64,000 nucleotides of DNA from Allium sativum (GCA_030737875.1 CM060910.1:618215303-618279302); one strand, 5' to 3'. Positions 22,381 to 35,100 are shown, numbered from the stretch's first letter. The notes: generated from the sequence alone by a model not told the origin. Program-made: numbers and translations.

Positions 22381-23170
22381 GTGAAAGATGCCAGACCTAC
22401 AGTGATGCCACTTCGTCGTATGGGGTTAAGGGAGCAGCGAGAGCTCGAGCTGCAAGTAGGTGACCTTTTGAAGAAGCGATTTATCCGAAGAAGTGTTTCC
22501 GAGTGGGGAGCGCCAGTTGTGTTTGCTACCAAGGCCGTTGGTTCCCTTCGCTTATATGCGGATTACCGCGAGTTGAACAAGGTAACTAGGAAGAATAAGT
22601 ATCCTCTTCCATGGATAGGTGATCTGTTTGATCAACTGAATGGAGCAGGAGTGTTTTCCCAGTTAGACCTCGCGGCAGGTTTTCATCAGCTCCGAGTAGC
22701 AGTTGAGAGTATACCTAAAACGACTTTTCGGATGCCGTCTTGATTCTATGAATGGTTGGTCATGCCATTCGGGTTGACCAATGCACCCACATATTTTGTA
22801 GATCTTATTAATTGGGTTTTCAGAGATCAATTGAATAAGTTTTTTCTTGTTGTTTGTAGACGATATCTTGGTTTACTCAAGGACAGAGGAAGAACACAAG
22901 AAACATTTGATGTCAGTGATGGAGGTGTTGAGGAAACACCAATTGAAAGAAAATTTTTCTATGTGTCACTTCTGGAGGAGGGAAGTCAGAGCTTTGGCCA
23001 CGTTGTTTCAGAGAATGGTATTTCTGTGGATCCTGCGAAAGTGGCTACAGGTGCAAGATTGGTCTATGCCCAAGAATGCAACAAACGTGAGAAGTTTCTT
23101 GGGATTAGCTGGATATTATCGTAAGTTTGTTCAAGGCTTCTTCAAGATAGCAGCACCATTAATTTAGTTG
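22381..23170 (+). pseudogene. Reverse transcriptase of B, frameshifted at the active site
   Basis: Runs from [11 protein letters not shown] through Y-R-E-L-N-K-V-T and [16 protein letters not shown] lies at 22741. The catalytic F-V-D-D (Asp codons at 22859 and 22862) is in another frame, after a one-base shift near 22846. The downstream part is split over two frames up to the L-G-L-A-G-Y-Y-R-K-F block near 23100-23125. Non-functional. Confidence 0.92.
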
Positions 23171-23482
23171 ACCAAGAAGAATCAAGCTTTCATCTAGGAC
23201 GGAAGGTGTGAAAATGAATTTAAGGCTCTAAAGGAAAAGTTAACTGTGCACCAGTATTAGTTATTCCTAAGGGGAATGAAGAGCTGACGGTATACATGGA
23301 TGCCAGTGGTACTAGACAAGGTGTTGTACTAATGCAAGGAGGTAGGGTTGTAGATTATGCTAATCGGCAACTGAAACCGCATGAGAAAATATATCCTACC
23401 CATGATTTGGAATTGGCAGTGATCGTATTCGCGTTAAAGATGTGGAGACATTATCTCTTGGGAGAAAGATTCGAGCTGTTTA
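23171..23482 (+). pseudogene. RNase H of B, 5' part
   Basis: After two stops near 23166 and 23195, the frame Y-M-D-A-S-G (first catalytic Asp at 23299) runs through H-D-L-E-L-A (Glu near 23410) to F-E-L-F at 23480. There element A2 is inserted with TSD GTTTA. The gene resumes at 40607. Confidence 0.9.
23478..23482 (+). repeat. Target-site duplication of A2, left copy
   Basis: GTTTA, repeated exactly at 40602-40606 after the far end of A2. Confidence 0.95.
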
Positions 23483-23996
23483 TGTAACACCTCGTGAATT
23501 TTATAACGTTAAGCTTCACAAATTAAAGTATAATTAATTCTAAATGAAAGAATTAAGGGAAATGGGTTAAGCCATTGTGTTCGTCTCGAAATTCTGCTTG
23601 AGATAGAGTCCGAGTTTGCGTGAATCGGAATCCGTATGAAGGAGTTATGGCCTTCGGAAGTTTCAGAATAAAATTTAAATTCAAACAGCTCAGTTTAAAT
23701 TTCAAAATTCGAATTTTAGGTTCAAACTTGGTTGGGCGGGAAAATTCCCGCCCAGAGACCAGGTCGACCATAGGGTCGACCATGGTGTCGACCTGGTCAC
23801 CCCAGGTCGACCATAGTGTCGACCTGGGTGTCGACCTGCCTGGTCGACCTAGCTGGCTAGGTCTGGCTCTGGCTCGAATTTCTGTGGCTCTGTGTGTCAC
23901 TAGGGATGACGTGTCACCTCTTGATTGGCTCTTTGAACTTTGTATGGTTTAGATTCCTCCTGTCTTCATCTGACTGCTCAAAACAATTTAAAAATC

Positions 23997-24004
23997 TATA
24001 AATA
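23997..24004 (+). promoter_or_regulatory. TATA box of the A2 5' LTR
   Basis: TATAAATA, in the same place as TATATATA in A1 (5711) and TATAAATA in the A2 3' LTR (32726-32733). Confidence 0.75.
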
Positions 24005-24230
24005 CACCCTAAGTCTCAACTGAAAATTCACAAAAAAAAATAAGAAAGGAGTCGTCATGCTGCCAGGGAGGAATCGAACATAGCCGTCAAGAGAGAAAAG
24101 CTGAGAGACGAATCAAATTGAGAAGAAGATTAAAGTTTAATCAAATTAATCAACGCAACGTTAGTCTACCCAAAGGAGCACATCTCAATTTCAGAATTCA
24201 GAATCCAGAATTCAAGATTCTGCATTCATT

Positions 24231-24236
24231 GTAAGT
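24231..24236 (+). promoter_or_regulatory. Candidate 5' splice site of the A2 leader
   Basis: GTAAGT in ATT/GTAAGTATAG, about 230 nt after the TATA box. Conserved in the other A LTRs at 5944 and 32967. It would pair with the acceptor at 26706-26707. Confidence 0.5.
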
Positions 24237-26523
24237 ATAGTGACCTTTTAGAATATGAATAAAAACTGTGATGTGATTCGATGTAAATGAAAATAGAATT
24301 GTGTTATTGTATAAATTATGTGTATTGTAATGGTTCTATCATGACTTGTGTATTGATGTTTGTGGCATAAATTGATTGATGCAATCCTATTGAACAATTG
24401 TATATGAAAACAATGGCACTTGCAAGTTTGTGGCAAAAACTAGAAATTGATCCCTTTATGTATATGTCGATGGCATGGACTATGTATATTCCCTTAGTCT
24501 AAATTAGAATTTATGTAAACATGTTCTAGATTTGAAACCTTTTATGCCTACATGACCCAAAACCTATAATGTCATTTTTATGTTTATTTGCAAGTATAAT
24601 TGGATCTATATTAAGTATCGTTTGGGTTTCATAAACTATGCTAGTTCATGTTTAATTGCAAAGTATAATTGGATCTATGTTAAGCATCGTTTGGGTTTCA
24701 TAAACTATGCAAGTTCATGTTGAAATAGGCTATGTGATTAGATGTTATAATTGTACATTTTGGTGAATATACAACATGCTAGTTTTGTGGTCGACATTAT
24801 GCCAAGTTAAACATGTTTAAACACAAGTTTGTATTAGCCTAAACCATGCCATTTCATATGTTGCCTACTTAGTTGTACTTTGATTTGAATGCAAGTTCAC
24901 ATGACCCATCATTTATGTTAGTATCGCTAAATTGCAAGTTCATGCGACACACACCCTTACATGTTGTAAAATATTACATGTTATTGATTTCCCCCTTTTT
25001 CTCACGATTATAAAGTTGGGCTGAATTGTGTCGAGCCCAACATTTTTTATAATGTTGCGAACGTTACAAACGGGGGTAATAACATTGGGTGTAAAAGATG
25101 AAAAATATATGTTGGCATGTTTGGCACATGCCAACGACAATGACATTTAAAGCGGTATGAATTGTTATACCCAAGAATAAAAGACATGACATTTACATAT
25201 ATAATTGAGAAGTAATAGAATATGTAAATTTAGAAAACACGATATGCTTAACCCGAGGTTGGATTGAGTTGTGATGTAAACCTGCCCGGACCCGCCCGGC
25301 TGTCCAGTAGTCACAACAAAACCTATCCAATGTGGGTGGTTAAGCATTGAGCCCAATAATGACCCGAGGTTAGACTGAGCTACGGTGTAAACCTTCCCAG
25401 AACCGACCGGCACATCCAGTAACTATAGCAATACCTGTCTAATATGAGTGGTCTGGTGCTCCTAAGAGGCTAAGGACAGATGGTAGGGTTAAGTCAACTA
25501 TAACACTAAACCAAATTCAACATGTTAACAAGAATTCATCGGTGGGGGTTAGGTAAATACAGACACTTAACCACTTAACATGTTTGACTAGATAATCCTA
25601 GGTATCAACGGTACCCTGAAACTAGGCAGGGTGGGGCACGATTACTGGGCTGATTGTAAGCGGTCAAACGATGGCAGTGGGTGCACAATGTAGGTCTAAC
25701 GGGGTGCGGGCGTGCACACACTCCGGAGCAGACAACCAAGGCACTGGGGACACCAGTAGTATAACCTATGCCTTCTAGAATTTGTGTCGGGGCCGCCACC
25801 ATGGGTCTTGATACACCCCATGGTGGGACCAGCATAGGTATCTACAATTCTTGGGGGCCGAATGACACATGTTAACGCGGGTAGGAGCCGATCTTTAAAT
25901 AGAAATGGGGATCACTTCACCCTCACCATGGGGTGCCAGTTAGAATAAACTTAAGTAGGTACAGAGATATAGTATGGGTGCGATAGTACATTCGACACTT
26001 CCTTAGCTTGTGACACTTTCCTATTTTCAATATATATCTATCATGCCCTTTTCTTATTCACATACTGAAGATTTACTAGATTTACTCAGGCTTTATGTCT
26101 AACTCTATTTTCTCTTCGTCTTCTTTTCTTTCGTTCCCCCCCAAGGTCCACAAGGAGGAAACAGCTCAGCTCAGTCAGGCTCTTTACAAGCTCCAAGACC
26201 GCAGATGTATGATTTGGATCTCTTTTGCTCGGATTATGGCTTTGGATACCACTATGGGGATTTTGTCACTTTATTTATGTTTTATGCTTCTTTAATAATC
26301 AAGACAGTTATGAGGTTGTAATGATGGAAGTATTTTGAGACAATTATGGAATGTTTTGTTTTAAACACGTATTGATGAAATAAATGTCTGTTTGGTTTCC
26401 GCTTTTTAAAATATGTGTATTTATATCTGTCTTGAGTTTATCTGTGGCTTTTACTTATAAACCTCTACCAAAATTAAGGCATTCCCTTTGTGAGTGGCCT
26501 TAACGGAGGTGAGGTGTTTCACT

Positions 26524-26535
26524 TGGTATCAGAGC
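26524..26535 (+). other. Primer binding site of A2
   Basis: TGGTATCAGAGC, exact for plant initiator Met tRNA, then ATAGGTTT, close to the CAGGTTT that continues the tRNA complement. Confidence 0.94.
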
Positions 26536-26676
26536 ATAGGTTTACCAGACAAAATAAAATTTTTTGAAATTGTTTTCAAAAAGAAAATTGAAAGAAGCAT
26601 TTTTCAAGAAAAAGTGTTATATTTATAAAAAGACAAAATCCCCCAAAGCCATGTGCCCTATCTATCCCTCTCTATC

Positions 26677-26708
26677 CTTCGTTTTGAATTTTTCCTTTCT
26701 GTTTCAGC
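26677..26708 (+). promoter_or_regulatory. Candidate 3' splice site before A2 gag
   Basis: A pyrimidine-rich run ends CTTTCTGTTTCAG at 26707, and the gag ATG starts at 26709. The same tract precedes the dead gag start in A1 (ends 1695). Confidence 0.55.
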
Positions 26709-27056
26709 ATGTCTGGAGACCTTAACCTCCCGGAAGGAGTGCCGATTCCTGGCTGGTTTAGGAGGTACTTAGAAGCAAGAGCCAATGGCGCAGGCCCAGC
26801 AGACATCCCTCCTCCAGTGGTCGCGGTTCCTCCTCCTCCTCCACCTCCTCGTGGAAATGCCTTCGCGAAAACATGTAGAGACTTCAAGGCTATGGGTGGA
26901 AAAGACTTTTATGGGACAGAATCCTTTGTAGGAGCAAGAAACTGGTTAAAGGAGACCGAGGATCTATTTGTCATCTTTGGAGTTGATGACAGTAGGGCTG
27001 TCAATGGGTCGGGTCGGGTTCGGGTCGGGTCAAGTCGGGTTCGGGTCAATTTTTAA
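26709..27056 (+). CDS. gag N-terminus of A2, truncated by a hAT MITE
   Basis: The ATG at 26709 is chosen because it lies directly after the acceptor-like AG and opens a frame with gag character. Residues 1-92 are retroelement: a short N-terminal region, a Pro-rich run (about 36-50), then F-K-A-M-G-G-K-D-F-Y-G-T-E and W-L-K-E-T-E. From codon 95 the frame is MITE sequence and stops at 27054-27056. The gag frame resumes at 27536 in register once the MITE and one TSD copy are left out. Gag would form the particle that packages the RNA; this 115-residue product lacks the capsid and zinc-knuckle parts. Confidence 0.85.
   Translation: MSGDLNLPEGVPIPGWFRRYLEARANGAGPADIPPPVVAVPPPPPPPRGNAFAKTCRDFKAMGGKDFYGTESFVGARNWLKETEDLFVIFGVDDSRAVNGSGRVRVGSSRVRVNF
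26985..26992 (+). repeat. hAT target-site duplication, left copy
   Basis: GATGACAG, repeated at 27536-27543. Eight bases is the hAT signature. Confidence 0.95.
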
Positions 27057-27535
27057 ACGGGTCGGGTCAACCCGTTTAATAAACGGGTCATATTATGCCA
27101 ACCCGAACCCAACCCGTTTATAAACGGGTCGGGTCGGGTCAACCCGTTTTGACCCGTTTAATTTTGCAGATATCCCTTTATCACCTACATTTTGCAAAAT
27201 AAAAGCATACCGAAATAGAATAATACATTGCTCAAAAACACAACACTTAAAAAGGCACATACATGGTTTTACACTTAAAAATACCTCTCTGTTGGGCGTA
27301 TGAATTCCATAAAAATGGTTTTATACGGCTTGGGCTTGGTATGTTTTATGTTAAACGGGTTAGGACGTGTCAACCCACGGGTTCACGGGTCAACCCGTAA
27401 CCCACCCGTTTATTAAACGGGTCAGAGGGGGTTGACCCGAAAATGACCCGTTTATAAATGGGTCGGGTCGGGTTGGGTTTTTTTCGTGCGGGTTACGAGT
27501 CGTGTTTCGGGTCGTGTACGAAATTGACGGCCCTA
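26993..27535 (+). mobile_element. hAT-type MITE (543 bp)
   Basis: Terminal inverted repeats start TAGGGCTGTCAA and end TTGACGGCCCTA (one mismatch). They are flanked by the 8-bp duplication GATGACAG. The interior is made of GGGTCGGGTC, AACCCG and GTTTATAAACGGGT words in both orientations, the type of non-autonomous hAT element known from many plant genomes. It codes for nothing, but its right end contains an ATG (27458) in frame with the rest of gag-pol. Confidence 0.95.
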
Positions 27536-30500
27536 GATGACAGGCAAAAGATACAACTAGCGGTATGGTTGCTTAAGGATGAAGCTTCCTATTGGTGGGA
27601 AATTACCAATGCTCAGAGGGCGGTGGAAACATGGGAAGACTTCAGGACAAGGTTTGAGATGAAATTCCTCACCCAAGCTGAAAGAAGCCTGCAAATGGAA
27701 AAGTTTCTAACGTTGAAACAGGGAAGTATGACAATCAGGGAGTATGTTAATCAGTTTAATCAGCTGGCCAGATTTGCGCTAGACTTAGTAAACACCCAAC
27801 AGAAGAAGGCGCTTCGCTTCGTCAAAGGTTTGAATGAGCCTCTACACAACCTTGCTATGACCCATGTATCCACGGGAGCGACTTATGAAAGCTTGGTGGA
27901 CATGGCATTGCTACACGAGGAAGACCACAGCAAGAAAGAAACTAAGGGGGAAGAGAAGAAAGAGCGTCTACAAGCAAAGAAATCAGACTTCAAGAAAGGA
28001 GGGAAGAACAATAAGCCCCATGAGAAGAGAAGGTGCAATTTCTACGGCATTGTGGGACATATATCAAAAGACTGCCGAAAAAGGAAGGCGAAGATGGCTG
28101 GCTGCTTCCATTGTGGAGAGAATGGACACCAAGCTAAGGACTGCCCAAAGAAGAAAGGGCAGGGACAGAAAGCCGGATCCACTTCAGGGGGTCAGGTTCA
28201 TGCGCTAGTGGCACCTCAGCAGGAACGTGGTAGTAATATTTCTGTAGAAAGTGTAGTCTATCTTTATGATCATCCAGTTCGTACACTTTTTGACTCTGGC
28301 GCATCACACTCTTTTATTTCATCTGCCTTAGTAGAATCTCTGTATCTAGACACTAGTATGGGAGAAGATCCCTTAGTAGCTTCAAATCCAATTGGGGGCT
28401 CTGCTTACTTGTCAATGGTTTGTTTGGGTTTGAAAATCTCTATTCTCAGCGTTGAGTTTAGTTGTAATGCCTTTGTCTTGGGCTTCTCGGGATATGGTTT
28501 GATCTTAGGCATGGACTGGTTATCCAGTAATAGTGCCATTCTTGATTGTGAGAAAAGAGTAGTTAGACTCTTGACTCGGCTTGGTAACACTCTAGAAATT
28601 TCTTGTAATCCCTTGAATGCTGTTATGCTTAGTTATCTAGAGTCGCTTGATGCTTCTGATGAGAATTTGCAATCGGTTAGAGTAGTCCGGGAATATCCGG
28701 ATGTCTTTGAGGAGGTGAAAGGCTTACCTCCGAGGCGGGAAATAGACTTCTGCATATATCTTGTGGATAATTCAAAGGCTGTAGCTTTACCTGTCAGACA
28801 CATGGCTCCAAAGGAGAGAAAGGAGCTCAATAAGCAGGTTAAAGAACTTCTAGAAAAAGGGTTCATTAGACGGAGCATTTCGGAATGGGGTGCTCCAGTG
28901 GTGTTCGCAACCAAAGCGGACGGTTCACTTCGCCTTTGCGTCGACTATAGGGAGCTAAACAAATTGACCAAGAAAAATAGGCACCCTCTTCCCCAAATCT
29001 ACGATTTGTTTGATCAGCTTGTAGGTGCAACGGTCTTCTCCCAACATGATCTGGCAACTGGGTTCCATCAGCTAAGAGTAGCTGAAGATAGCATTGATAA
29101 AACGGCGTTTCGAACCCCAGACGGTTTCTTCGAGTGGCTTGTCATGCCTTTTGGCTTGACAAACGCACCCGCTTATTTCGTAGACCTAATGAGCAGGGTG
29201 TTCAGAGAATTCCTCAATAAATTTGTGGTTGTCTTCGTAGATGATATCTTAATCTTCTCAAGGAATGAGGAAGAACATGCTCAGCATCTGAAAGAAATCA
29301 TGGATACTCTCCGGGCACATCAGTTAAAAGCCAAATTCTCCAAGTGCCACTTTTGGAGAAAGGAGGTAAGATTTCTTAGGCATATAGTGTCTAAAGAAGG
29401 GTTGGCCGTGGACCCCGCGAAAGTGGTGGCAGTGCAAGATTTGAAGACACCAAGAAATGCAACCGAAGTTCGAAGCTTTCTTTGGTTACCTGGTTTTTAC
29501 CGAAAGTTTATTAATGATTTCGCGAAAATCTCAGCCCCACTCACAAGGCTAACAAAGAAGAATCTGGCGTTCACTTGGGATTTGGACTGCGAGTTTGCTT
29601 TCCAACGATTAAAAAGGGCTCTTACAACAACCCCAGTTCTAACTCTGCCTGACGGAAGCAAACCGTTCAAAGTATACACGGATGCATGTGGAACAGGACT
29701 AGGCGTTGTTCTAATGCAAGATGGAAGGGTAGTAGCTTATGGCGGAAGACAATTGAAAGTTCATGAAAGGAACTACCCAACCCACGATCTTGAGTTAGCC
29801 GCCATTGTCTTTGCGCTTAAGTCTTGGCGCCATTATCTCCTAGGTGCGAAGTTCGAATTATACACTGACCATAAATCGTTGAAATATCTCTTCTCCCAGA
29901 AGGATCTTAACTTGAGGCAGCAAAGATGGATGGAGTTTCTTGCCTCGTATGACTTTGAAATTTCCTTTACTCCCAGCAAAGGCAACGTAGTAGCAGATGC
30001 GTTGAGCCGAAAGAAACTGACCTTAAGCCCTCTCTTCGTGGAAAGGAAAAGCCTAGAGTATATAGCCAGTTTTAGCTTTAGGCCCTCCTCAGATTTTGTA
30101 CCAGGTTTGCAAGCATCTCTCGAAGTACGCCCTATTCTCTTGGACTCAATAGGGGCTGCACAAGGTGAAGACCCTCAGCTTGTTGATGTGATTGATAGAC
30201 TTTTTAGGGGTGAGACTTCAAGTCACCTCAGTAGATACGCCATCGATGATAAGGGTTGGCTGAGGCGAGATGGAAGATTATGCATCCCACAAGCAAGGGA
30301 GTTGACAAAGAAAGTTCTCGAGGAAGCGCATCATTCCAAGATGACTATACACCCTGGCGGTGATAAGTTGTACAAGGATATAAAAAGGACTTTCTTTTGG
30401 AACGGCATGAAACAAGACGTGGCAGATTTCATTTCTAAGTGCATGACCTGCCAATGGGTCAAGGCGGAACAGAAGAAGCCTGGAGGACTACTTCATCCTT

Positions 30501-31609
30501 TAGAGGTCCCACAGTGGAAGTGGGACGTCATTTCAATGGACTTCATTGATGGACTGCCTAGGTCGAGAAGAGGCAACACTAGCATTTGGGTAATAGTGGA
30601 TTGGCTTACTAAGAGCGCCCACTTCATACCTATCAAGAGTAGAAGGACTGCCGCATCTCTAGCATCTCTTTATCTCAAGGAAATAGTTCGACTTCATGGG
30701 ATACCCTCCAGCATTGTTAGTGACCGAGACCCTATCTTCACAAGTGAGTTTTGGCGGGGTCTGCAAGAAGCTGTAGGCACACAGTTATGTTTGAGCATGG
30801 CCTATCACCCCCAAACCGATGGTCAGACGGAAAGGGTGAATAGAGTTTTAGAGGATCTTTTGAGACTTTGCGTCCTTGACTTTGGAGGGACATGGGAGGA
30901 TCACCTTCCTTTAGCGGAACCTGCCTACAACAACAGCTACCAAGCTACCATTGGTATGGCGCCCTTCGAAGCCTTGTATGGAAGACCGTGCAAATCACCA
31001 ACTTGTTGGTGGGAGTCTACAGATAAGCTTATACTTGGGCCAGATATGATTCGAGAGACTTCGGAGAAAGTGGACTTGATACGTAGGAGAATGAAGACTG
31101 CCCAAGACAGACAGAAATCCTACGCCGACAAAAGAAGGACCAACCTTGAGTTTGAGGTTGGGGACAGGGTTTTCCTTAAGGTATCTCCTTTAAGGAACGT
31201 CGTTCGTTTTGGATCCGTAGGAAACCTAGCACCAAGATTTGTAGGACCATTTCCTATCATCGAGAAGGTTGGGAAGATGGCCTATAGCTTAGAGATACCC
31301 GAGAGACTGGCCGGAGTTCATAACGTCTTTCATGTATCTCACCTCCGGAAGTGTTTGCATGAGTCTGCGGAAGTTGTGGAACCTAGCATTCTAGAAGAAG
31401 CCGAAGTGGAACGTGAAGCAACTGTGAGGAGAGTTCCAACCCGCATCTTAGGAACTGAAGTGAAAAAGCTACGCAACCGTGAAGTCAAACTCGTTAAAGT
31501 TCGGTGGAGCGATGCTGAGGAAGACACGACTTGGGAAACTGAGGACAGAATACACGCTGCCTACCCTCTTCTTTTTGAGGGTACATCTTTGATCTCTCTT
31601 TTTTCTTAA
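27458..31609 (+). CDS. Gag-Pol polyprotein of A2 (open frame starting in the MITE)
   Basis: A 1383-codon open frame. Residues 1-26 come from the MITE and the element's own sequence starts at D-D-R-Q. Order: capsid-like gag (27-175); zinc knuckles at 193 (C-N-F-Y-G, second Cys replaced by Tyr) and 216 (C-F-H-C-G, complete); protease with D279-S-G; RT (about 460-640) with F-V-D595-D596; RNase H with D742, E779 and D804; integrase HHCC (H958, H959, C995, C998); DDE core D1048, D1089, E1125, with exact 40- and 35-residue spacing; GPF/Y region; chromodomain-like end (about 1320-1378). It copies element RNA to DNA and inserts it. Unusual residues against the family: F-S-Q-H-D-L (Leu usual), L-R-H-I-V-S (Gly usual), F-L-W-L-P-G (G-L-A-G usual), L-A-E-P-A-Y (Phe usual). 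These suggest reduced activity even without the MITE (inference). Confidence 0.93.
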   Translation: MGRVGLGFFRAGYESCFGSCTKLTALDDRQKIQLAVWLLKDEASYWWEITNAQRAVETWEDFRTRFEMKFLTQAERSLQMEKFLTLKQGSMTIREYVNQFNQLARFALDLVNTQQKKALRFVKGLNEPLHNLAMTHVSTGATYESLVDMALLHEEDHSKKETKGEEKKERLQAKKSDFKKGGKNNKPHEKRRCNFYGIVGHISKDCRKRKAKMAGCFHCGENGHQAKDCPKKKGQGQKAGSTSGGQVHALVAPQQERGSNISVESVVYLYDHPVRTLFDSGASHSFISSALVESLYLDTSMGEDPLVASNPIGGSAYLSMVCLGLKISILSVEFSCNAFVLGFSGYGLILGMDWLSSNSAILDCEKRVVRLLTRLGNTLEISCNPLNAVMLSYLESLDASDENLQSVRVVREYPDVFEEVKGLPPRREIDFCIYLVDNSKAVALPVRHMAPKERKELNKQVKELLEKGFIRRSISEWGAPVVFATKADGSLRLCVDYRELNKLTKKNRHPLPQIYDLFDQLVGATVFSQHDLATGFHQLRVAEDSIDKTAFRTPDGFFEWLVMPFGLTNAPAYFVDLMSRVFREFLNKFVVVFVDDILIFSRNEEEHAQHLKEIMDTLRAHQLKAKFSKCHFWRKEVRFLRHIVSKEGLAVDPAKVVAVQDLKTPRNATEVRSFLWLPGFYRKFINDFAKISAPLTRLTKKNLAFTWDLDCEFAFQRLKRALTTTPVLTLPDGSKPFKVYTDACGTGLGVVLMQDGRVVAYGGRQLKVHERNYPTHDLELAAIVFALKSWRHYLLGAKFELYTDHKSLKYLFSQKDLNLRQQRWMEFLASYDFEISFTPSKGNVVADALSRKKLTLSPLFVERKSLEYIASFSFRPSSDFVPGLQASLEVRPILLDSIGAAQGEDPQLVDVIDRLFRGETSSHLSRYAIDDKGWLRRDGRLCIPQARELTKKVLEEAHHSKMTIHPGGDKLYKDIKRTFFWNGMKQDVADFISKCMTCQWVKAEQKKPGGLLHPLEVPQWKWDVISMDFIDGLPRSRRGNTSIWVIVDWLTKSAHFIPIKSRRTAASLASLYLKEIVRLHGIPSSIVSDRDPIFTSEFWRGLQEAVGTQLCLSMAYHPQTDGQTERVNRVLEDLLRLCVLDFGGTWEDHLPLAEPAYNNSYQATIGMAPFEALYGRPCKSPTCWWESTDKLILGPDMIRETSEKVDLIRRRMKTAQDRQKSYADKRRTNLEFEVGDRVFLKVSPLRNVVRFGSVGNLAPRFVGPFPIIEKVGKMAYSLEIPERLAGVHNVFHVSHLRKCLHESAEVVEPSILEEAEVEREATVRRVPTRILGTEVKKLRNREVKLVKVRWSDAEEDTTWETEDRIHAAYPLLFEGTSLISLFS

Positions 31610-32169
31610 GTTATGCTTTATCTATCTTTTTAGGTATATCTCCTCGGTCCTTTTCCTAACTCCTTAGGTAGAAAACAAATGGGTGCAAACATGTATTTGA
31701 AACATGTTATGGATGATGGCTGCAAATGGTTGCTAGTGATTGCTAGTGGTTGCTCGTGGATGCATATACACAAACACCCTAGGTTATAGATCGGCTCAGT
31801 CACTTCATATTGCATATGCATATATGTATTCTCATTTGTATATGGTTGAAACTTGATATGCTGTCATATGATTGTCGCATTTGTATGAATAGTTGTGCAC
31901 TCATGTAGAATTATGAGTAGGAAAAATTTGCATACATAATGGACTCATGACACTTACATGATTCGCATTAAGGAGCTCAACTGAATCAGTAGACCGCCTG
32001 ATTTCTGCATTAGATAAGGACATCTACACACACTATGCATATGATCATAAAGCATTAGAAGTCTTTTAAGGACAGTGGATGCCTATGTTTGTTGGTTGAG
32101 TAGATGGACTGTTGGATGGTAGGATATACATTCTTCCTAACTTGAAGATTTCGGGGACGAAATCCTTTT
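31610..32169 (+). other. 3' untranslated spacer of A2
   Basis: Non-coding, nearly identical to 4612-5170. No gene seen. The end carries the GGGGACGAAATCC block shared by all gypsy elements here. Confidence 0.8.
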
Positions 32170-32180
32170 AGGGGGGAGAA
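32170..32180 (+). other. Polypurine tract of A2
   Basis: AGGGGGGAGAA directly before TGTAACACC. Confidence 0.92.
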
Positions 32181-35100
32181 TGTAACACCCCGTGAATTTT
32201 ATAACGTTAAGCTTCACAAATTAAAGTATAATTAATTCTAAATGAAAGAATTAAGGGAAATGGGTTATGCCATTGCGTTCGTCTCGAAATTCTGCTTGAG
32301 ATAGAGTCCGAGTTTGCGTGAATCAGACTCCATATGAAGGAGTTATGGCCTTCGGAAGTTTCAGAATAAAATTTAAATTTAAACAGCTCAGTTTAAATTT
32401 CAAAATTCGAATTTCAGGTTCAAACTGGGCTGGGCGGTAAAATTCCCGCCCAGAGACCAGTTCGACCATAGGGTCGACCATGGTGTCGACCTGGTCGCCC
32501 CAAGTCGACCATAGTGTTGACCTGGTCCCCCCAAGTCGACCATAGTGTCGACCTGGATGTTGACCCGCCTGGTCGACCTGGCTGGCTAGGTCTGGCTCTG
32601 GCTTGAATTTCTATGGCTCAGTGTGTCACTAGGGCTGACGTGTCACCTCTTGATTGGTTCTTTGAACTTTGTATGGTCTAGATTCCTCCTGTCTTCATCT
32701 GACGGCTCAAAACAATTTAAAAATCTATAAATACACTCTAAGTCTCAACTGAAAATTCACACAAAAAAATAAGAAAGGAGTCGTCATGCTGCCAGGGAGA
32801 AATTGAACATAGCCGTCAAGAGAGAAAAGCTGAGAGACGAATCAAATTAAGAAGAAGATTAAAGTTTAATCAAATTAATCAATGCAACGTTAGTCTACCC
32901 AAAGGAGCGCATCTCAATTTCAGAATTCAGAATCCAGAATCCAGAATTCAAGATTCTGCATTCGTTGTAAGTATAGTGACCTTTCAGAATATGAATAAAA
33001 ACTGTGATGTGATTCGATGTAAATGAAAATAGAATTGTGTTATTGTATAAATTCTGTGTATTGTAATGGTTATATCATGACTTGTGTATTGATGTTTGTG
33101 GCATAAATTGATTGATGCAAGCCTATTGAACAATTGTATATGAAAACAATGGCACTTGCAAGTTTGTGGCAAAAACTAGAAATTGATCCCTTTATGTATA
33201 TGTCGATGGCATGGACTATATATATTCCCTTAGTCTAAATTAGAATTTATGTAAACATGTTCTAGATTTGAAACCTTTTATGCCTACATGACACAAAACC
33301 TATGATGTCATTTTTATGTTTATTTGCAAGTATAATTGGATCTATGTTAAGTATCGTTTGGGTTTCATAAACTATGCAAGTTCATGTTTAATTGCAAAGT
33401 ATAATTGGATCTATGTTAAGCATCGTTTGGGTTTCATAAACTATGCAAGTTCATGTTGAAATAGGCTATGTGATTAGATGTTATAATTGTACATTTTGGT
33501 GAATATACAACATGCTAGTTTTGTGGTCGACATTATGCCAAGTTAAACATGTTTAAACACAAGTTTGTATTAGCCTAAACTATGCCATTTCATATGTCAC
33601 CTACTTAGTTGTACTTTGATTTGAATGCAAGTTCACATGACCCATCATTTATGTTAGTATCGCTAAATTGCAAGTTCATGCGCCACACACCCTTATGTGT
33701 TGTAAAATATTACATGTTATTGATTTTCCCCTTTTTCTCACGATTATAAAGTTGGGCTGAATTGTGTCGAGCCCAACATTTGTTATAATGTTGCGAACGT
33801 TACAAACGGGGGTAATAACGTTGGGTGTAAAACATGAAAAATATATGTTGGCATGTTTGGCACATGCCAACGACAATGACATTTAAAGCGGTATGAATTG
33901 TTATACCCAAGAATAAAAGACATGACATTTACATATATAATTGAGAAGTAATAGAGTATGTAAATTTAGAAAACACGATATGCTTAACCCGAGGTTGGAT
34001 TTAGTTGTGATGTAAACCTGCCCGGACCCGCCCGGTTGTCCAGTAGTCACAACAATGCCTATCCAATGCGGGTGGTTAAGCATTGAGCCCAATAATGACC
34101 CGAGGTTAGACTGAGCTACGGTGTAAAACTGCCCGGAACCGACCGGCACATCCAGTAACCGTAGCAATACCTGTCTAATGTGAGTGGTCTGGTGCTCCTA
34201 AGAGGCTAAGGACAGATGGTAGGGTTAAGTCAACTATAACACTTAACCAAATTCAACATGTTAACAAGAATTGATGGGTGGGGGTTAGGTAAATACAGAC
34301 ACTTAACCACTTAACATGTTTGACTAGAAAATCCTGTTAACGAGGGACCCGTTTCAGCAGTAACCCAAGTTAGCTATCAACGGTACCCTGAAACTAGGCA
34401 GGGTGGGGCACGATTACTGGGCTGATTGTAAGCGGTCAAACGACGGCGGTGGGTGCACAGTGTATGTAATGACCCGCATTGGCAGAGGTATTATCATTAA
34501 TTTATTTAATTATATAAAGAGTGATATAGTGAATTTAATGGTCGTGGAATTAAATAATGTGAATATTTAATTAAATAATAAATTAAATAATATATTTAAT
34601 TCTGAAATAATCAGAATTAGCTGAAATGGCGATATGGTGTGAACCGGATCATCTATGATATTTAATTCAGCTTGGAATTGGATTTGAATAACGAATATTT
34701 TATATAAACGATAGTTTGAACGTATAATTATATTATAATTAAAATCGAGCTTGAAATGGCGCTGTAGTTCGTTAATTGGCGATTTGAACTTCAACTGAAT
34801 GTACAAGATTCGTTTTAAGCCGGATTTCTGTGAAACAAGAAACGTGTGGAGCTGGTGGAGTATATCTTTCTAGTGGAAGAGAAAAATCGAGATTTCATCA
34901 TGTAGATTTTGATTTATGTCCAAATCAAATTTTAGAAAATTCGCTGTGGAATTCCTTTATAATTCGTAACGCTTTATTTACGTTATAAAAGGGTTTTCAA
35001 TATATTTGAATATGGGTTTGAATTTAGACAAGGTCCTTTTAAGACGTAGAGATAATTTAATTTTTTTAATTTTACTGTAATTTTTAATTAATTAAATAAG

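Larger units (their letters stand above)
23483..26521 (+). repeat. 5' LTR of A2 (3039 bp)
   Basis: Starts TGTAACACCTCGTGAATTTT and ends GGTGTTTCA. Seven GTCGAC palindromes lie at 23762-23850. The TATA box TATAAATA is at 23997-24004, the GTAAGT splice-donor consensus at 24231-24236 and AATAAA at 26379-26384. If transcription starts about 30 bp after the TATA box and ends after AATAAA, R is about 2.4 kb, unusually long. Confidence 0.95.
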
